Of a stretch of 64,000 bases of DNA, positions 42,030 to 51,890 are shown one piece after another (the stretch's first letter is position 1; each line of letters begins with the position of its first letter). The notes beneath the pieces were generated by a model. It worked only from the letters and a program-made list of their open reading frames with translations, was not told the DNA's origin and made no database searches. The DNA comes from Prosthecobacter algae (lineage in GTDB: Bacteria; Verrucomicrobiota; Verrucomicrobiia; Verrucomicrobiales; Verrucomicrobiaceae): contig NZ_BAABIA010000001.1 in the NCBI RefSeq assembly GCF_039542385.1, positions 1-64,000 of the forward strand, read 5' to 3'. The position numbers and the translations under genes are program-made.

Positions 42030-44744
42030 ATGAACCGTCTGCTTTTGCCCCTGCTCGCCACCTCGGCGTTCGCTGCTGATTTCCCGAAACCTTTCAATTC
42101 CGAAAAAGGCGATCCCATGTCCGCCGAGGAAGCCGCCGCCACGATGCAACTGCCACCGGGCTTCAAGTGCGTGGTCTTCGCCGCAGAGCCGGATGTGCAG
42201 CAGCCCATCGCTATGACCTGGGATGCCAAGGGCCGCCTCTGGGTGGCAGAAAACTACACCTATGCAGAAAACCCCGCCCGCTGGGACACCAAGCTGCGCG
42301 ACCGCATCATCATCCTGGAAGACAAAGACGGCGATGGCAAACACGATGGCCGCAAGGTCTTCTGGGACCAGGGCGCTTATCTGACTAGCGTGGAGTGGGG
42401 CCACAGCGGAGCCTGGATTTTAAACGACGGCACCCTGAGCTTCATCGCCGACAAAAATGGCGACGACGTGCCAGATGCCGTACCGCAGATCCTGCTGGAC
42501 GGCTTCAACACCAAGACCATCGGCCACAACATCGTCAACGGCCTGCGCTGGGGACCGGACGGCTGGCTGTATGGCCGCCACGGCATTACCGATACTTCCG
42601 CTGTGGGGGCTCCCGGAACGCCTAACGAAAAGCGTGTAAAGATGAACTGCGCCATCTGGCGGTATCACCCCACGCGCAAAGTCCTGGAGACCGTGGCCCA
42701 TGGCGGCACCAATTCCTGGGGCCATGACTGGAACGCGGAAGGGGAGCTGTTCATGATCAATACCGTCATCGGCCACCTCTGGCATGTGATTCCAGGGGCC
42801 TACTATCGCCGCATGTTCGGCACCCACCTGAACCCGCATGTTTATGAAGTGATCGAGCAGACGGCCGACCATTTCCATTGGGACACCGGTGCTGAAAAAT
42901 GGAGCGACATCCGCAACGGCATCAGTAACAAGACCCTGGAACTCGGCGGCGGCCATGCCCACGTCGGCATGCTCATCTATCAGGGCGGCACCTGGCCGAA
43001 AGAGTACCATGGCAAGATGCTCACCTGCAACCTCCACGGACGCCGAATCAATGTGGACACCCTGGAGCGCGAAGGCTGCGGTTACGTCGGCAAACACGCC
43101 CCTGATTTCATGCAGGCCAAAGACCCCTGGTTCCGTGGCCTCGACCTCATCACCGGCCCCGATGGCAACGTCTTCGTCTCCGACTGGAGTGACTCCGGTG
43201 AGTGCCACGACAACGACGGCGTGCATCGGACGAGCGGACGCATTTACAAGATTGTGTATGACGGGAAAGACAAAGGGGATTCCTCCAAGAATAACTGGCA
43301 GACAAGGACGGCATTGCTCAAAGCGTATGAAAACGCCTCGGGGCCACAGCCTACTGCCTTGCCGGCATTGAGTGCTGCTGAAAGCAAAGATGGCCTGGAC
43401 AGACTTCGTCTGGCCTCCTCCATGCAGCGTCGTGAATTGGCAGACCGCTGGCCCATCGCCACCGCTCTTGCTCAACATGCTGAAGACGCCAATGATCGCC
43501 AGCAGCCGCTCATGATCTGGTATGGCATCGAGCCTGCCGTGGCGGCCGATCCGATGCGCGGCGTGGAACTCATCGCCAGCGCCAAGATCCCGACGGTGCG
43601 CCGTTTGGTGGCCCGTCGCATCACGGAAGAAATCGAAAAACAGCCTGCGGCGGTGGAAGCCTTGGTGGCCCTGCTTGGCAAACAGCCCGAGCTGCAAAAA
43701 GACATTCTCGATGGCATGTCTGCCGCGCTGAATGGCTGGAACAAAGCCCCTAAACCGAAGGGCTGGGATGAAGTGGCGAAAACCCTGACTGCGGATGAGT
43801 CGCAAAAGTCGGCCCAGCAACTCTCCACCGTCTTTGGCGGCGGTCGCCCGATGGAGGAACTCATCCCCATCATCAAAGACACGGAAGGCGATGCCTCCGC
43901 GCGTCGCAATGCCTTCGCCAGCCTCACCCGCAGTGCGAAGCCCGAGCTACTGCCCCTCATTCGCGGTCTGGTGAATGACAAAGTCATCGGTACCGAAGCC
44001 CGTAGTGCCCTGGCTGCCTATGATGACCCGAGCATTCCGAAGGCCCTGCTTCAGCCCTGGCCCGGTCGCAGTTTGGAGCAGCAGACGGCCACGGTGAATA
44101 CACTCATCAGCCGTCCCGCTTATGCCCATGCCTTGCTGGACACCCTCAAAGCCGGGAAGGTCCCCGCCTCCGTCATTTCACCTTATCAAGCCCGTGCCAT
44201 CGTCAGCTTGAAGAATGAAGCCCTAACCAAAAGGCTGACCGAAGTCTGGGGCGAGCTGCGCGATACCCCAGAGGCCAAGAAAGCCGAGATGGCCAAGTGG
44301 ACCGCCGCCTTGACCCCGGCCGCCCTAGCCAAAGGTGAAGCTCCTAAAGGCAAGATGGTCTTCATGGCCGCCTGTGCCGCCTGTCACAAGCTTTACGGCG
44401 AAGGTGGCATGATCGGCCCCGACCTCACCGGTGGAGATCGTCACAAGTTGACCTACCTCCTCGAAAACATCCTGGATCCCAGCGCCATCGTGCCGGCGGA
44501 CTATCGTATGACCGTCTTCAAGCTGAAGGATGGGCGCACCATCACCGGCGTGATCCCCGAGCAAAATCCGAAGACCGTCACCGTCCAGACTCCCGCCGAA
44601 AGACTGACGCTGGAGCGCGGCGATATCACCGAGCAGCAGCAGCTTTCCATGAGCCTCATGCCCGAAGGTCTGCTCACCGCCCTGGGCGAAGAGCAAGTCA
44701 TCCACCTCATGGCCTATCTTCAGAGCCTGGGTCCCGTACAGTAG
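42030..44744 (+). CDS. PVC-type membrane-bound dehydrogenase with HEAT-like region and cytochrome c
   Basis: A 904-residue exported protein from the ATG at 42030 (MNRLLLPLLATSAFAADFPK is a signal peptide). Residues about 35-420 form a sugar-dehydrogenase-like propeller (LPPGFKCVVFAAEPDVQQPI, AMTWDAKGRLWVAENYTY, GPDGWLYGRHGITDTS, GPDGNVFVSDWSDSGECHDN). The middle (about 450-740) is helical and HEAT-like. The C terminus (about 770-904) is a single-haem cytochrome c with CxxCH in AACAACHKLYGEGG and a late Met ligand region (LSMSLMPEGLL). This layout is characteristic of Planctomycetes/Verrucomicrobia. It probably oxidises a sugar or alcohol in the periplasm. The substrate is unknown. Confidence 0.9.
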   Translation: MNRLLLPLLATSAFAADFPKPFNSEKGDPMSAEEAAATMQLPPGFKCVVFAAEPDVQQPIAMTWDAKGRLWVAENYTYAENPARWDTKLRDRIIILEDKDGDGKHDGRKVFWDQGAYLTSVEWGHSGAWILNDGTLSFIADKNGDDVPDAVPQILLDGFNTKTIGHNIVNGLRWGPDGWLYGRHGITDTSAVGAPGTPNEKRVKMNCAIWRYHPTRKVLETVAHGGTNSWGHDWNAEGELFMINTVIGHLWHVIPGAYYRRMFGTHLNPHVYEVIEQTADHFHWDTGAEKWSDIRNGISNKTLELGGGHAHVGMLIYQGGTWPKEYHGKMLTCNLHGRRINVDTLEREGCGYVGKHAPDFMQAKDPWFRGLDLITGPDGNVFVSDWSDSGECHDNDGVHRTSGRIYKIVYDGKDKGDSSKNNWQTRTALLKAYENASGPQPTALPALSAAESKDGLDRLRLASSMQRRELADRWPIATALAQHAEDANDRQQPLMIWYGIEPAVAADPMRGVELIASAKIPTVRRLVARRITEEIEKQPAAVEALVALLGKQPELQKDILDGMSAALNGWNKAPKPKGWDEVAKTLTADESQKSAQQLSTVFGGGRPMEELIPIIKDTEGDASARRNAFASLTRSAKPELLPLIRGLVNDKVIGTEARSALAAYDDPSIPKALLQPWPGRSLEQQTATVNTLISRPAYAHALLDTLKAGKVPASVISPYQARAIVSLKNEALTKRLTEVWGELRDTPEAKKAEMAKWTAALTPAALAKGEAPKGKMVFMAACAACHKLYGEGGMIGPDLTGGDRHKLTYLLENILDPSAIVPADYRMTVFKLKDGRTITGVIPEQNPKTVTVQTPAERLTLERGDITEQQQLSMSLMPEGLLTALGEEQVIHLMAYLQSLGPVQ

Positions 44745-44745
44745 T

Positions 44746-44764
44746 CATCACTCTCCGAGTGATG
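44746..44764. terminator. Small hairpin between convergent genes
   Basis: CATCACTC (44746-44753) and GAGTGATG (44757-44764) pair around TCC immediately after the dehydrogenase stop. There is no T-run, so termination is only suggested. Confidence 0.4.
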
Positions 44765-44816
44765 CGATCCAGGGCGACGTCCCTAATTCCAATCTTCATC
44801 TTCGTCCCCTCAACGC

Positions 44817-45344
44817 TCACCCTTTTCTCGATCCCCCAAGCCCATCTCTCGGAGAGAGATGGATACTGTACATCACCACATCCAGCCAGCGGCCAAATTT
44901 GTATCCGGCTTCGCGGATGTGGGCGCAGGGGGTGAAGCCGTGGCGCTGATGCAGGCGGATGCTAGCGACGTTGTCGGCATCAATGACGCCGATCATGAGG
45001 TGGTGCCCCTGGTCTTGCGCAGTGGTCACGAGACGCTCTAAAAAAAGCGTGCCCAAACCCTGGCCACGAAAGCGTACATCCAGGTAGATGGAATGCTCCA
45101 CCGTGAAGCGGTAACCCGGATGCGAGCGAAAGGGCCCGTAGCTGGCGAAGCCCATCAGCACCCCTTCGTCATTGATCAGGCCCATCACAGGGAAACCAGC
45201 TTTTTGTTTGGCGGCGAACCACGCTTCCATGAAGGCCACCGATCTCGGTTCATCCTCATAAAGAGCCGTCGAGTTGGCGATGGCCTCATTGAAGATGGCG
45301 CGGATGGCTTCCAGGTGCTGAGGGCCGCAGTCGATCCAGGTCAT
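44817..45344 (-). CDS. GNAT N-acetyltransferase, phosphinothricin-acetyltransferase-like
   Basis: A 175-residue GCN5-related acetyltransferase. It shows IRAIFNEAIANSTALYEDEP at the N terminus, YGPFRSHPGYRFTVEHSIYL, the acetyl-CoA loop VRFRGQGLGTLFLERLV, IGVIDADNVASIRLHQRHGF and GYKFGRWLDVVMY. The pattern is that of the Pat/MnaT group, which acetylates phosphinothricin or methionine derivatives; the natural substrate cannot be fixed. It follows the other GNAT gene by eight bases. Confidence 0.88.
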   Translation of the reverse strand: MTWIDCGPQHLEAIRAIFNEAIANSTALYEDEPRSVAFMEAWFAAKQKAGFPVMGLINDEGVLMGFASYGPFRSHPGYRFTVEHSIYLDVRFRGQGLGTLFLERLVTTAQDQGHHLMIGVIDADNVASIRLHQRHGFTPCAHIREAGYKFGRWLDVVMYSIHLSPRDGLGGSRKG

Positions 45345-45352
45345 GCTTTCTG

Positions 45353-45844
45353 TTAGGTGGAAAGTTTCGCCATGGCGGTCAGCGCGGGGCCTGTCACGCG
45401 CATGATGCGCCAGTCGCTTTTCATCTCAGCGCCCAGGCTTTCGTAAAAGCGGATGGCAGGCGTGTTCCAGTCCAGCACCGTCCATTCATAACGCCCACAG
45501 CCCCGCTCATAGGCGATGCGGGCCACGGCGGTGATCAGCGCCTTGCCCAGGCCACAGCCACGATGCGCAGGCTGCACATAAAGATCTTCCAGGTGCAGGC
45601 CTGGCCTAGCGAGGAAGGTAGAGTAGTTTTGGAAATACAGCGCAAAGCCCACGGCTTTCCCATCCACGCAGCCCATCAGCGCCTCGGCACAGGGGTTCGG
45701 GCAAAAGAGCGTTTCCAGCAGGCTCTCCACCGTGGCCACCACCTCGTGAGTCAGTTTTTCATACTCGGCCAGTTCGTGGATCAGCGCCAGGATGGTGGGC
45801 ACATCGGCTTCAGTCGCTGCGCGGGTGGTAAGGGTGGCTGGCAT
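45353..45844 (-). CDS. GNAT N-acetyltransferase, diamine-acetyltransferase-like
   Basis: A 163-residue acetyltransferase resembling the spermidine/spermine N1-acetyltransferase group: EADVPTILALIHELAEYEKL, GFALYFQNYSTFLARPGLHL, EDLYVQPAHRGCGLGKALI with the acetyl-CoA loop, and YEWTVLDWNTPAIRFYESLG. It heads a two-gene operon with the Pat-like GNAT. Polyamine or thialysine acetylation is possible; the substrate is inferred. Confidence 0.87.
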   Translation of the reverse strand: MPATLTTRAATEADVPTILALIHELAEYEKLTHEVVATVESLLETLFCPNPCAEALMGCVDGKAVGFALYFQNYSTFLARPGLHLEDLYVQPAHRGCGLGKALITAVARIAYERGCGRYEWTVLDWNTPAIRFYESLGAEMKSDWRIMRVTGPALTAMAKLST

Positions 45845-45993
45845 GAGGGTGATGATTCACCTGGATTGTGAGCGGGGGCGAATCGCCTGCCAAGCCTGAA
45901 TTGGCTGTATCCTCCACCCGACTTTGCACAGCAGGTAAATTCACCACTGCAACGCATTGCCAAACGAGGGCTTCCCGCTATTCTCGCCACACC

Positions 45994-47958
45994 ATGTCCC
46001 TTGAAGCCACTCTCCAGTCCGCCGCCGAATCCGGCAAGCTCCTGCCATCCAGCCTTGAAAACATCCAGGCGCTTCTCTCTGCCAGTGAGAATCCGGTCTA
46101 TCGCTCCAGCATCGAAGAGCTGGCGAACTCGGGCCAGTGGGATGAGCTGAACGATCGCTTTTTCCAAGCTCTCAAATTTGGCACCGGTGGTCTGCGTGGA
46201 CGTACGGTGGGTAAAGTGGTGACGATCGCGGAGCGCGGCAACGCGGCCGCAGATCAGCGCCCAGATCATCCCTGTGTGGGCACGAACTCGATGAACTACT
46301 ACAACGTGGGCCGTGCCACACGTGGCCTCGTCGCCTATGCGAAGACCTACCGCGCTACCGCAGGCCTGACGGGCAAGCCGAGTATCGTGTTCAGCCATGA
46401 CACTCGCCATTTCTCCGCCGAGTTCGCCCAGAAGTGTGCTCAGATCGCGATGGACAACGGGGCGGATGTTTATCTTTTTGATGGTTGCCGCGCCACGCCA
46501 GAAATGTCCTTCGCTGTCCGCCACCTGCGAGCCGATGCCGGCGTGATGATCACGGCCTCTCATAACCCAGCCCACGACAACGGTTTCAAAGTCAATTACA
46601 GCGATGGCGCAGGCATTGTGGAACCCCATGCCACCGGCATCATCAAGGAAGTGAATGCCATCGTGGATGAGGCCTACAATCCGCTGCCGGAAGATCAGCA
46701 GGGCAAACTGACGATGCTGGGCGAAGAGCTGGATGAGATCTACCTCAAACGTGTGGAGACCATGATGCTGCAGCCGGAGCTGCTGAAGAACGAGAAGGCC
46801 AAAAACCTCAAGATCGTTTACACCGCCCTTCACGGAGCAGGTGGCGTGCTGGTGCCCGTGCTGCTGAAGCGTCTCGGCTTCAATTTCTTCACCGTGCCTG
46901 AGCAGGACGTGCGCGATGGCCGCTTCCCGACCGTGAAATCGCCGAATCCAGAGAATGCCCCAGCTTTGAAAATGGCTGTGGATCTCGCGAACAAAGAAGG
47001 CGCAGACATCGTCATCGGCACAGACCCCGATTGCGACCGCATGGGCGTGGGTGTGCGCAATGCGCAGGGTGAAATGGTGCTGCTCACTGGCAACCAGACC
47101 GGTTCCCTCATGGGCTGGTATCGCCTGAAGACGATGACGGATCTCGGCATCCTCAACGACGAAACGCGTAAAAACGCTGTCTTCCTCAAGACCTACGTCA
47201 CCAGCCCGATGCAGGACACCATCGCCGCCAAGTATGGCGTGCAGTGCATCAATACCCTGACCGGTTTTAAATGGATCAGCGCCAAGCTGGCGAAATACGA
47301 AGCCGCGCTGCCAGCGGAAATCCTGGCGAAATATCGCGACCTGCCCGCCGCAGAATCCCGCGCCGCTCGTCTCCAATACAGCAAGTTCCTCGTCTTCGGC
47401 GGTGAGGAAAGCTACGGCTACATGGGCGATGACTTCAGCCGCGACAAGGATGGCAACGGCGCGGTGGTCATGTTCGCCGAACTGGCTGCCTACGCGGCCT
47501 CCCGTGGCCTGACCGTGGTGGAGCTGCTGGACGAGGTGTACAGCGAGGTGGGTTACTTCCTGGAAGTAAACCAGAGCAAAGTCTTTGAAGGTGCCAGCGG
47601 TGCTGCCCAGATCGCCAAACTGGCAGACACTTACGGCTCGAATCCTCCCACGGAAGTGGACGGCAGCGCCGTGGTCAATGTGCGCGATTTCCGCAAGGAC
47701 GAGATCAGCGACGAAGAAGGCGAAGTGGTTTCCAAGGAGAAGATGCTCTTTGTGGACCTAGCCGATGGCCGCAGCTTTGCCGTGCGTCCCTCCGGCACGG
47801 AGCCGAAGATCAAATACTACATGTTTGGCCGTCAGGTGCCTGCGGCTGGGCAAAAGCTCACCGCGGATGAACTGGCTGCGGCGAAGACCCGCGTCTCCGC
47901 CTCGCTGGAGAGCATGTGGACCTGGCTGGAGAAGGACATCGACAGCCGTCTGGCCTGA
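45994..47958 (+). CDS. Phosphoglucomutase/phosphomannomutase family protein
   Basis: A 654-residue alpha-D-phosphohexomutase from the ATG at 45994 (MSLEATLQSAAES), interconverting hexose 1- and 6-phosphates. The four family sites are visible: the phosphoserine loop MITASHNPAHDNGFK, the metal site IGTDPDCDRMGVG, the sugar loop FGGEESYGYMGDDF and the phosphate loop VRPSGTEPKIKYY. It is longer than bacterial Pgm and closer to the PGM2/PgcA type. A longer upstream frame from 45868 lacks family sequence. Confidence 0.92.
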   Translation: MSLEATLQSAAESGKLLPSSLENIQALLSASENPVYRSSIEELANSGQWDELNDRFFQALKFGTGGLRGRTVGKVVTIAERGNAAADQRPDHPCVGTNSMNYYNVGRATRGLVAYAKTYRATAGLTGKPSIVFSHDTRHFSAEFAQKCAQIAMDNGADVYLFDGCRATPEMSFAVRHLRADAGVMITASHNPAHDNGFKVNYSDGAGIVEPHATGIIKEVNAIVDEAYNPLPEDQQGKLTMLGEELDEIYLKRVETMMLQPELLKNEKAKNLKIVYTALHGAGGVLVPVLLKRLGFNFFTVPEQDVRDGRFPTVKSPNPENAPALKMAVDLANKEGADIVIGTDPDCDRMGVGVRNAQGEMVLLTGNQTGSLMGWYRLKTMTDLGILNDETRKNAVFLKTYVTSPMQDTIAAKYGVQCINTLTGFKWISAKLAKYEAALPAEILAKYRDLPAAESRAARLQYSKFLVFGGEESYGYMGDDFSRDKDGNGAVVMFAELAAYAASRGLTVVELLDEVYSEVGYFLEVNQSKVFEGASGAAQIAKLADTYGSNPPTEVDGSAVVNVRDFRKDEISDEEGEVVSKEKMLFVDLADGRSFAVRPSGTEPKIKYYMFGRQVPAAGQKLTADELAAAKTRVSASLESMWTWLEKDIDSRLA

Positions 47959-48035
47959 TTTCTGCCTCCTGTTTCATTCCATGCTTTCTTCCGCAGTCTG
48001 GGTTGCTACGTGACTCAGACCGCCGATAGTCGCGC

Positions 48036-48058
48036 GCCCTGGGAGAGTCACCCAGGGC
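48036..48058. promoter_or_regulatory. Perfect 8-bp hairpin just before the ABC transporter start
   Basis: GCCCTGGG (48036-48043) and CCCAGGGC (48051-48058) flank a 7-nt loop and end ten bases before the ATG at 48069. There is no T-run, so it is not a classic terminator. It could fold over the ribosome-binding region and modulate translation. Confidence 0.45.
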
Positions 48059-48068
48059 ATTCCTCTGC

Positions 48069-51000
48069 ATGAGCACTGCCCAAATGTCCCGACCACCCCT
48101 GCACCGGCGGCCTGAGAATGCGCCGCAGGAGCCGTTGAGTTGGCTGAAGCCCAAGCACTGGTGGCAACTGTGGAAGGGGGAGGATAGCTCCATCCTCACC
48201 ACCTCCACGCGCAATTCCATGCTGCCCGTGTTGATCGAGGTCTTTGCAGGCTTTTCCAAACTGGATGGCGAGGTGGAGGAGGAGGAAATCGAGTCCTCCC
48301 TGGGCTACCTGCGTTATGATTACAGCGGGGCCATCTATGCGGACATGCGCCGCCTTTATTTTGAGGCCTTGCAGCAGCCTCAGGACCTGGCCCAGCGGGC
48401 GAAGGAACTGAGCAATGAGCTGACCATGGAGCAAAAGATCCTGCTCTGTGTGCAGCTCTACCTCCTCATCTCCAGCTCGCTGACAAATCAGCGGCAGATG
48501 GTGGAGTTCTACCTCTTCATGACCAATCTGGGCATTGCCGCCCAGGCCATTGACATCGTCTATCAGCTCAATGCCGGAGACAAGCCGACCGAAGAGGACT
48601 TCGCCAGCAAAAGTGGCCAGCCTTTGGAAACGCTGCGAGTGGGCTCGGGTGATGCTTGCGATGTGTTGCTGCGGTCACTTTCCGCCGACTGCTCCGTCGT
48701 CGCCTTCCGCTTTCAAAATTTGGTGCTGCTGAAGAACACTGGCGGCATCCCCATCCTGGTGCGCAGCCGCCGCCAGCCACCGGGGGATTTCTCCCGCCTC
48801 TATCCGGGCGAGCGCGTGGTGCTAGAGGACGTGACGCTGGATTACAACGACCTCATTTCATACTTCAATTCGAAGAAGACGGTCACCGGCTCTCAGCTCT
48901 ACCTTACCCTCACTGAGACAGGCGATGCCGAAATCGCCCAGCAGCGCGGACGTGGGACGAATCTGCGCGTCAGTTTCGGTCTCGGCGTGACGGTGGAGGC
49001 CCTGCGCAGTACGGATGCGACGATCAATGGCGTGGCTCTTAAAGAGGGCACCATTGTCGAGGCCTCCATTGAAGACAGCATTATCGCCCAGGGCGAGATC
49101 GAAATCTCCCTGCGGGATCTGCGAGTGCGCGCCCAGGAATTTGGCGGTCAGTTCCGCCTGGAAGGCAGCCGCAATACGTACCTGGTTTCTAACAAACCGG
49201 AGCTCCTGGATGAAGGAGACATTCTCCTCTCTGAAGACACCGAGGGGGAAATCCTCCTGCGCATCGAGTGCAACTACTCCCAGAAAACGGGCGAGCTGGA
49301 GGTGCTGCGCAGTTCCCGCCCCATCTACGTCGGCCAGATTCCCGTTCGTGACCGCATCATGCTCAGCGATGGCGATACCATCACGCTGGGGGAAGGGCAG
49401 TTTCTGCGCTGTCATTTCAGCGACCGCATCATCGAGGAAGAGCGCAATACTATCCGCCAGATGGAAGTGCGCGAACTGGCCCACCGCTTTGACGGGCGCG
49501 ATACCGCCCTGGACGGCATCAGCTTCATCGCTCGTCGTGGGGAAATGATCTGCGTCATGGGCCCCAGCGGCTGTGGCAAAAGCACCCTGCTGCGCGTGCT
49601 CGGCGGGCAGCTTAAAACTCGGGGTGGGGAAGTGCTGATGAACAGCCTCTCGCTGTATAACAATCTCCACAATCTCACCCCCTACATCGCCTACATCCCG
49701 CAGGAGGATGCCTTTGACCCACTGCTGAAGGTGCAGGAAAACCTGGACTTCTCCGTTGCCGTCCGCTGCCCGCATTTGAAGACAGAAGAGCGGCGCAAAC
49801 GCGTGGAGGCCAAGCTGGCCGAATTAGGCCTGGCAGACATGCGAAAACGCCTCGCTGGTACCCCGCAGCAAAAGTACCTCTCGGGCGGTGAGCGCAAACG
49901 TCTGAATGCCGGCTTGGACATGATCGGCATCTCCGATGTTTATCTCTTCGATGAGCCCACCTCCGGCCTGTCTTCGAAGGACAGTGAGCACGTGCTGGAG
50001 ATCATCCGCAGCCTGGCGCGTAACAAGATCGTTCTCACCTCCATCCACCAGCCCAGCATGAGGCTGCTCCAGATGTTTGATAAAGCCCTGCTGCTGGATA
50101 AAGGCGGGAAGCTAGCCTACTTCGGCACGCCGCAGGGCATGATCGAGTATTTCTGGAAGGCCTACAACGACGAGACTGGCCAGCGCGAAGCCGAGATGCC
50201 GGGCAACTTGACGCCTGACTTTGTATTCGATGTTTTGGAGACGCCTCTGCGCGATATCAGCGGTGACATCATCCAGGAACGCAGTGCCGATGGCCACCTC
50301 GTCGCCGCCCGGCGTTTCCCGCCGAATTTCTGGCGCGACCGCTACCAGAGCCACCTCATGCTGGAGAGCATGGCGAAGGCACAGGCCTTCCCTGGCAGCA
50401 CAAATCTCATCGCCCGTCCACGAGAAGATACCCACACCACGGGCCGCTCACGGGCCATGCCCAAACCTCCCAAACACACACTGCGGGAAGAGAGTATCCT
50501 CTTTTACACCCTGCTGAAGCGCGCCTTTCTGAGCAAACTGCGCAATCGCACCAACCTGCTCACCACCTTGCTTGAGGCACCTCTGCTGGGCTTCCTCATT
50601 TCCAGCGTGCTGAAATACAGCGAGGAGGAAAGTTACACCTACGCCACCGCCTTCCACATCCCCACGTACCTCTTCATGAGTCTGGTGGTGGCCATGTTCC
50701 TGGGCCTAACGAACAGTGCGGATGAGATCATTCGTGACCGTCACACCCTGAGTCGAGAGCGTAACCATAACCTGCGCACGTTCTATTACCTCAGTGGCAA
50801 GATCATTTCATTGAGCACCTTTGCGCTCATTCAGTGCTTCATTTACCTGCTCATCGGCAACAACGTGCTGGAGATACGAGACATGTTTTTTGTCCATCTC
50901 TGGTGGATGTTTGTCACCGCACTTACCGGCATCTGTCTAGGCCTGCTCATCTCCAGCGTGGTGACGGATAACCGCACCGCCATCAATGCCATCCCGCTCA

Positions 51001-51707
51001 TCCTCATCCCGCAGATCATTCTCGGCGGGGCACTTATCAAGTATGAGGAGATGAACAAGAACCTCGATTTCGTTTACTCCATGCAGCGCTGGTTGGACAA
51101 AGCCGGTGTGACGGAGGAGAGCGAGCCGAGCAAGCTCAAGGTCCCCTTCATCTGCCAGTTCATGCCCCTGCGCTGGAGCTATGAGGCCATGCTGATTTCT
51201 CAGGCAAAATTGAATCCCCTCACGGCTGCGCAAGACCAGCTCGAGGCGCGTATTCAGGAATTGGTGAATCTGCCGAAGGACATCAAGATGACGTCGGACC
51301 AGCAGCGTGATCTGGATGCGGCCAAACAAGGTCTGGCGGTGGTCTCAGGTCTCTATGCGAAAACGGAGCGCGAGGCAGCAGCCAAACTGCGTGAGATTCG
51401 CGATGCCACCATGCGCGGCAGAGTCACGCCCAAGCTGCTGCAAAGCGCTCTGGAGCAGGAAGACGGCATCAGTGCGGAAGAGATCTATGTGAACCGCAAG
51501 GTGCTGGACCTCGTCACCAAAGCAGAAATGGAGCGCACGGATTACCGTCGTAAAATCCAGCCCAATGTGTTCTTCGGCACGGTGAAACGCTACTTCGGTA
51601 CAGACTTCGATACCCTGTGGATCAATGCCATGGTCATCTTCATGACCTTGGCCGTTTTGATCACCGTCATTGAGATCTCCCTGCGCCGTCAGCTTACGCG
51701 GGTTTGA
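48069..51707 (+). CDS. ABCG-type ABC transporter with TerB-like and FHA-like front domains
   Basis: A 1,212-residue fusion. Residues about 45-170 are helical and TerB-like (NSMLPVLIEVFAGFSKLDGE, EEIESSLGYLRYDYSGAI). About 180-460 contain two beta-rich, FHA-like blocks (LRVGSGDACDVLLRS; RPIYVGQIPVRDRIMLSDGD). About 475-700 form an ABC ATPase with Walker A GPSGCGKST, signature YLSGGERKRLNAGL, Walker B YLFDEPTSGLSS and the H-loop SIHQPS, in the ABCG order. The C-terminal part is an ABC-2 membrane domain with about six helices (FIYLLIGNNVLEI, LRWSYEAMLISQ). A helical insert (about 1060-1160) precedes the last helix. Regulation through phosphothreonine recognition is suggested by the FHA-like blocks. 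Confidence 0.85.
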   Translation: MSTAQMSRPPLHRRPENAPQEPLSWLKPKHWWQLWKGEDSSILTTSTRNSMLPVLIEVFAGFSKLDGEVEEEEIESSLGYLRYDYSGAIYADMRRLYFEALQQPQDLAQRAKELSNELTMEQKILLCVQLYLLISSSLTNQRQMVEFYLFMTNLGIAAQAIDIVYQLNAGDKPTEEDFASKSGQPLETLRVGSGDACDVLLRSLSADCSVVAFRFQNLVLLKNTGGIPILVRSRRQPPGDFSRLYPGERVVLEDVTLDYNDLISYFNSKKTVTGSQLYLTLTETGDAEIAQQRGRGTNLRVSFGLGVTVEALRSTDATINGVALKEGTIVEASIEDSIIAQGEIEISLRDLRVRAQEFGGQFRLEGSRNTYLVSNKPELLDEGDILLSEDTEGEILLRIECNYSQKTGELEVLRSSRPIYVGQIPVRDRIMLSDGDTITLGEGQFLRCHFSDRIIEEERNTIRQMEVRELAHRFDGRDTALDGISFIARRGEMICVMGPSGCGKSTLLRVLGGQLKTRGGEVLMNSLSLYNNLHNLTPYIAYIPQEDAFDPLLKVQENLDFSVAVRCPHLKTEERRKRVEAKLAELGLADMRKRLAGTPQQKYLSGGERKRLNAGLDMIGISDVYLFDEPTSGLSSKDSEHVLEIIRSLARNKIVLTSIHQPSMRLLQMFDKALLLDKGGKLAYFGTPQGMIEYFWKAYNDETGQREAEMPGNLTPDFVFDVLETPLRDISGDIIQERSADGHLVAARRFPPNFWRDRYQSHLMLESMAKAQAFPGSTNLIARPREDTHTTGRSRAMPKPPKHTLREESILFYTLLKRAFLSKLRNRTNLLTTLLEAPLLGFLISSVLKYSEEESYTYATAFHIPTYLFMSLVVAMFLGLTNSADEIIRDRHTLSRERNHNLRTFYYLSGKIISLSTFALIQCFIYLLIGNNVLEIRDMFFVHLWWMFVTALTGICLGLLISSVVTDNRTAINAIPLILIPQIILGGALIKYEEMNKNLDFVYSMQRWLDKAGVTEESEPSKLKVPFICQFMPLRWSYEAMLISQAKLNPLTAAQDQLEARIQELVNLPKDIKMTSDQQRDLDAAKQGLAVVSGLYAKTEREAAAKLREIRDATMRGRVTPKLLQSALEQEDGISAEEIYVNRKVLDLVTKAEMERTDYRRKIQPNVFFGTVKRYFGTDFDTLWINAMVIFMTLAVLITVIEISLRRQLTRV

Positions 51708-51890
51708 GGAGGCTGGGTGTTGCGTTGCACGTGTTGCGCCGCGCAACAGATACCCTCAACCTTGGACGCTGAGAGTAAGCGGTGTGATTTTGTAAAGCGT
51801 TGGTTTTAAGTGGGTTAAGGATCGTTGAGTGGCGTTGGCATCGCAAATGCCATGAGGAGTCATTGCTTCACCGGAAGCATCCCGACTCCC

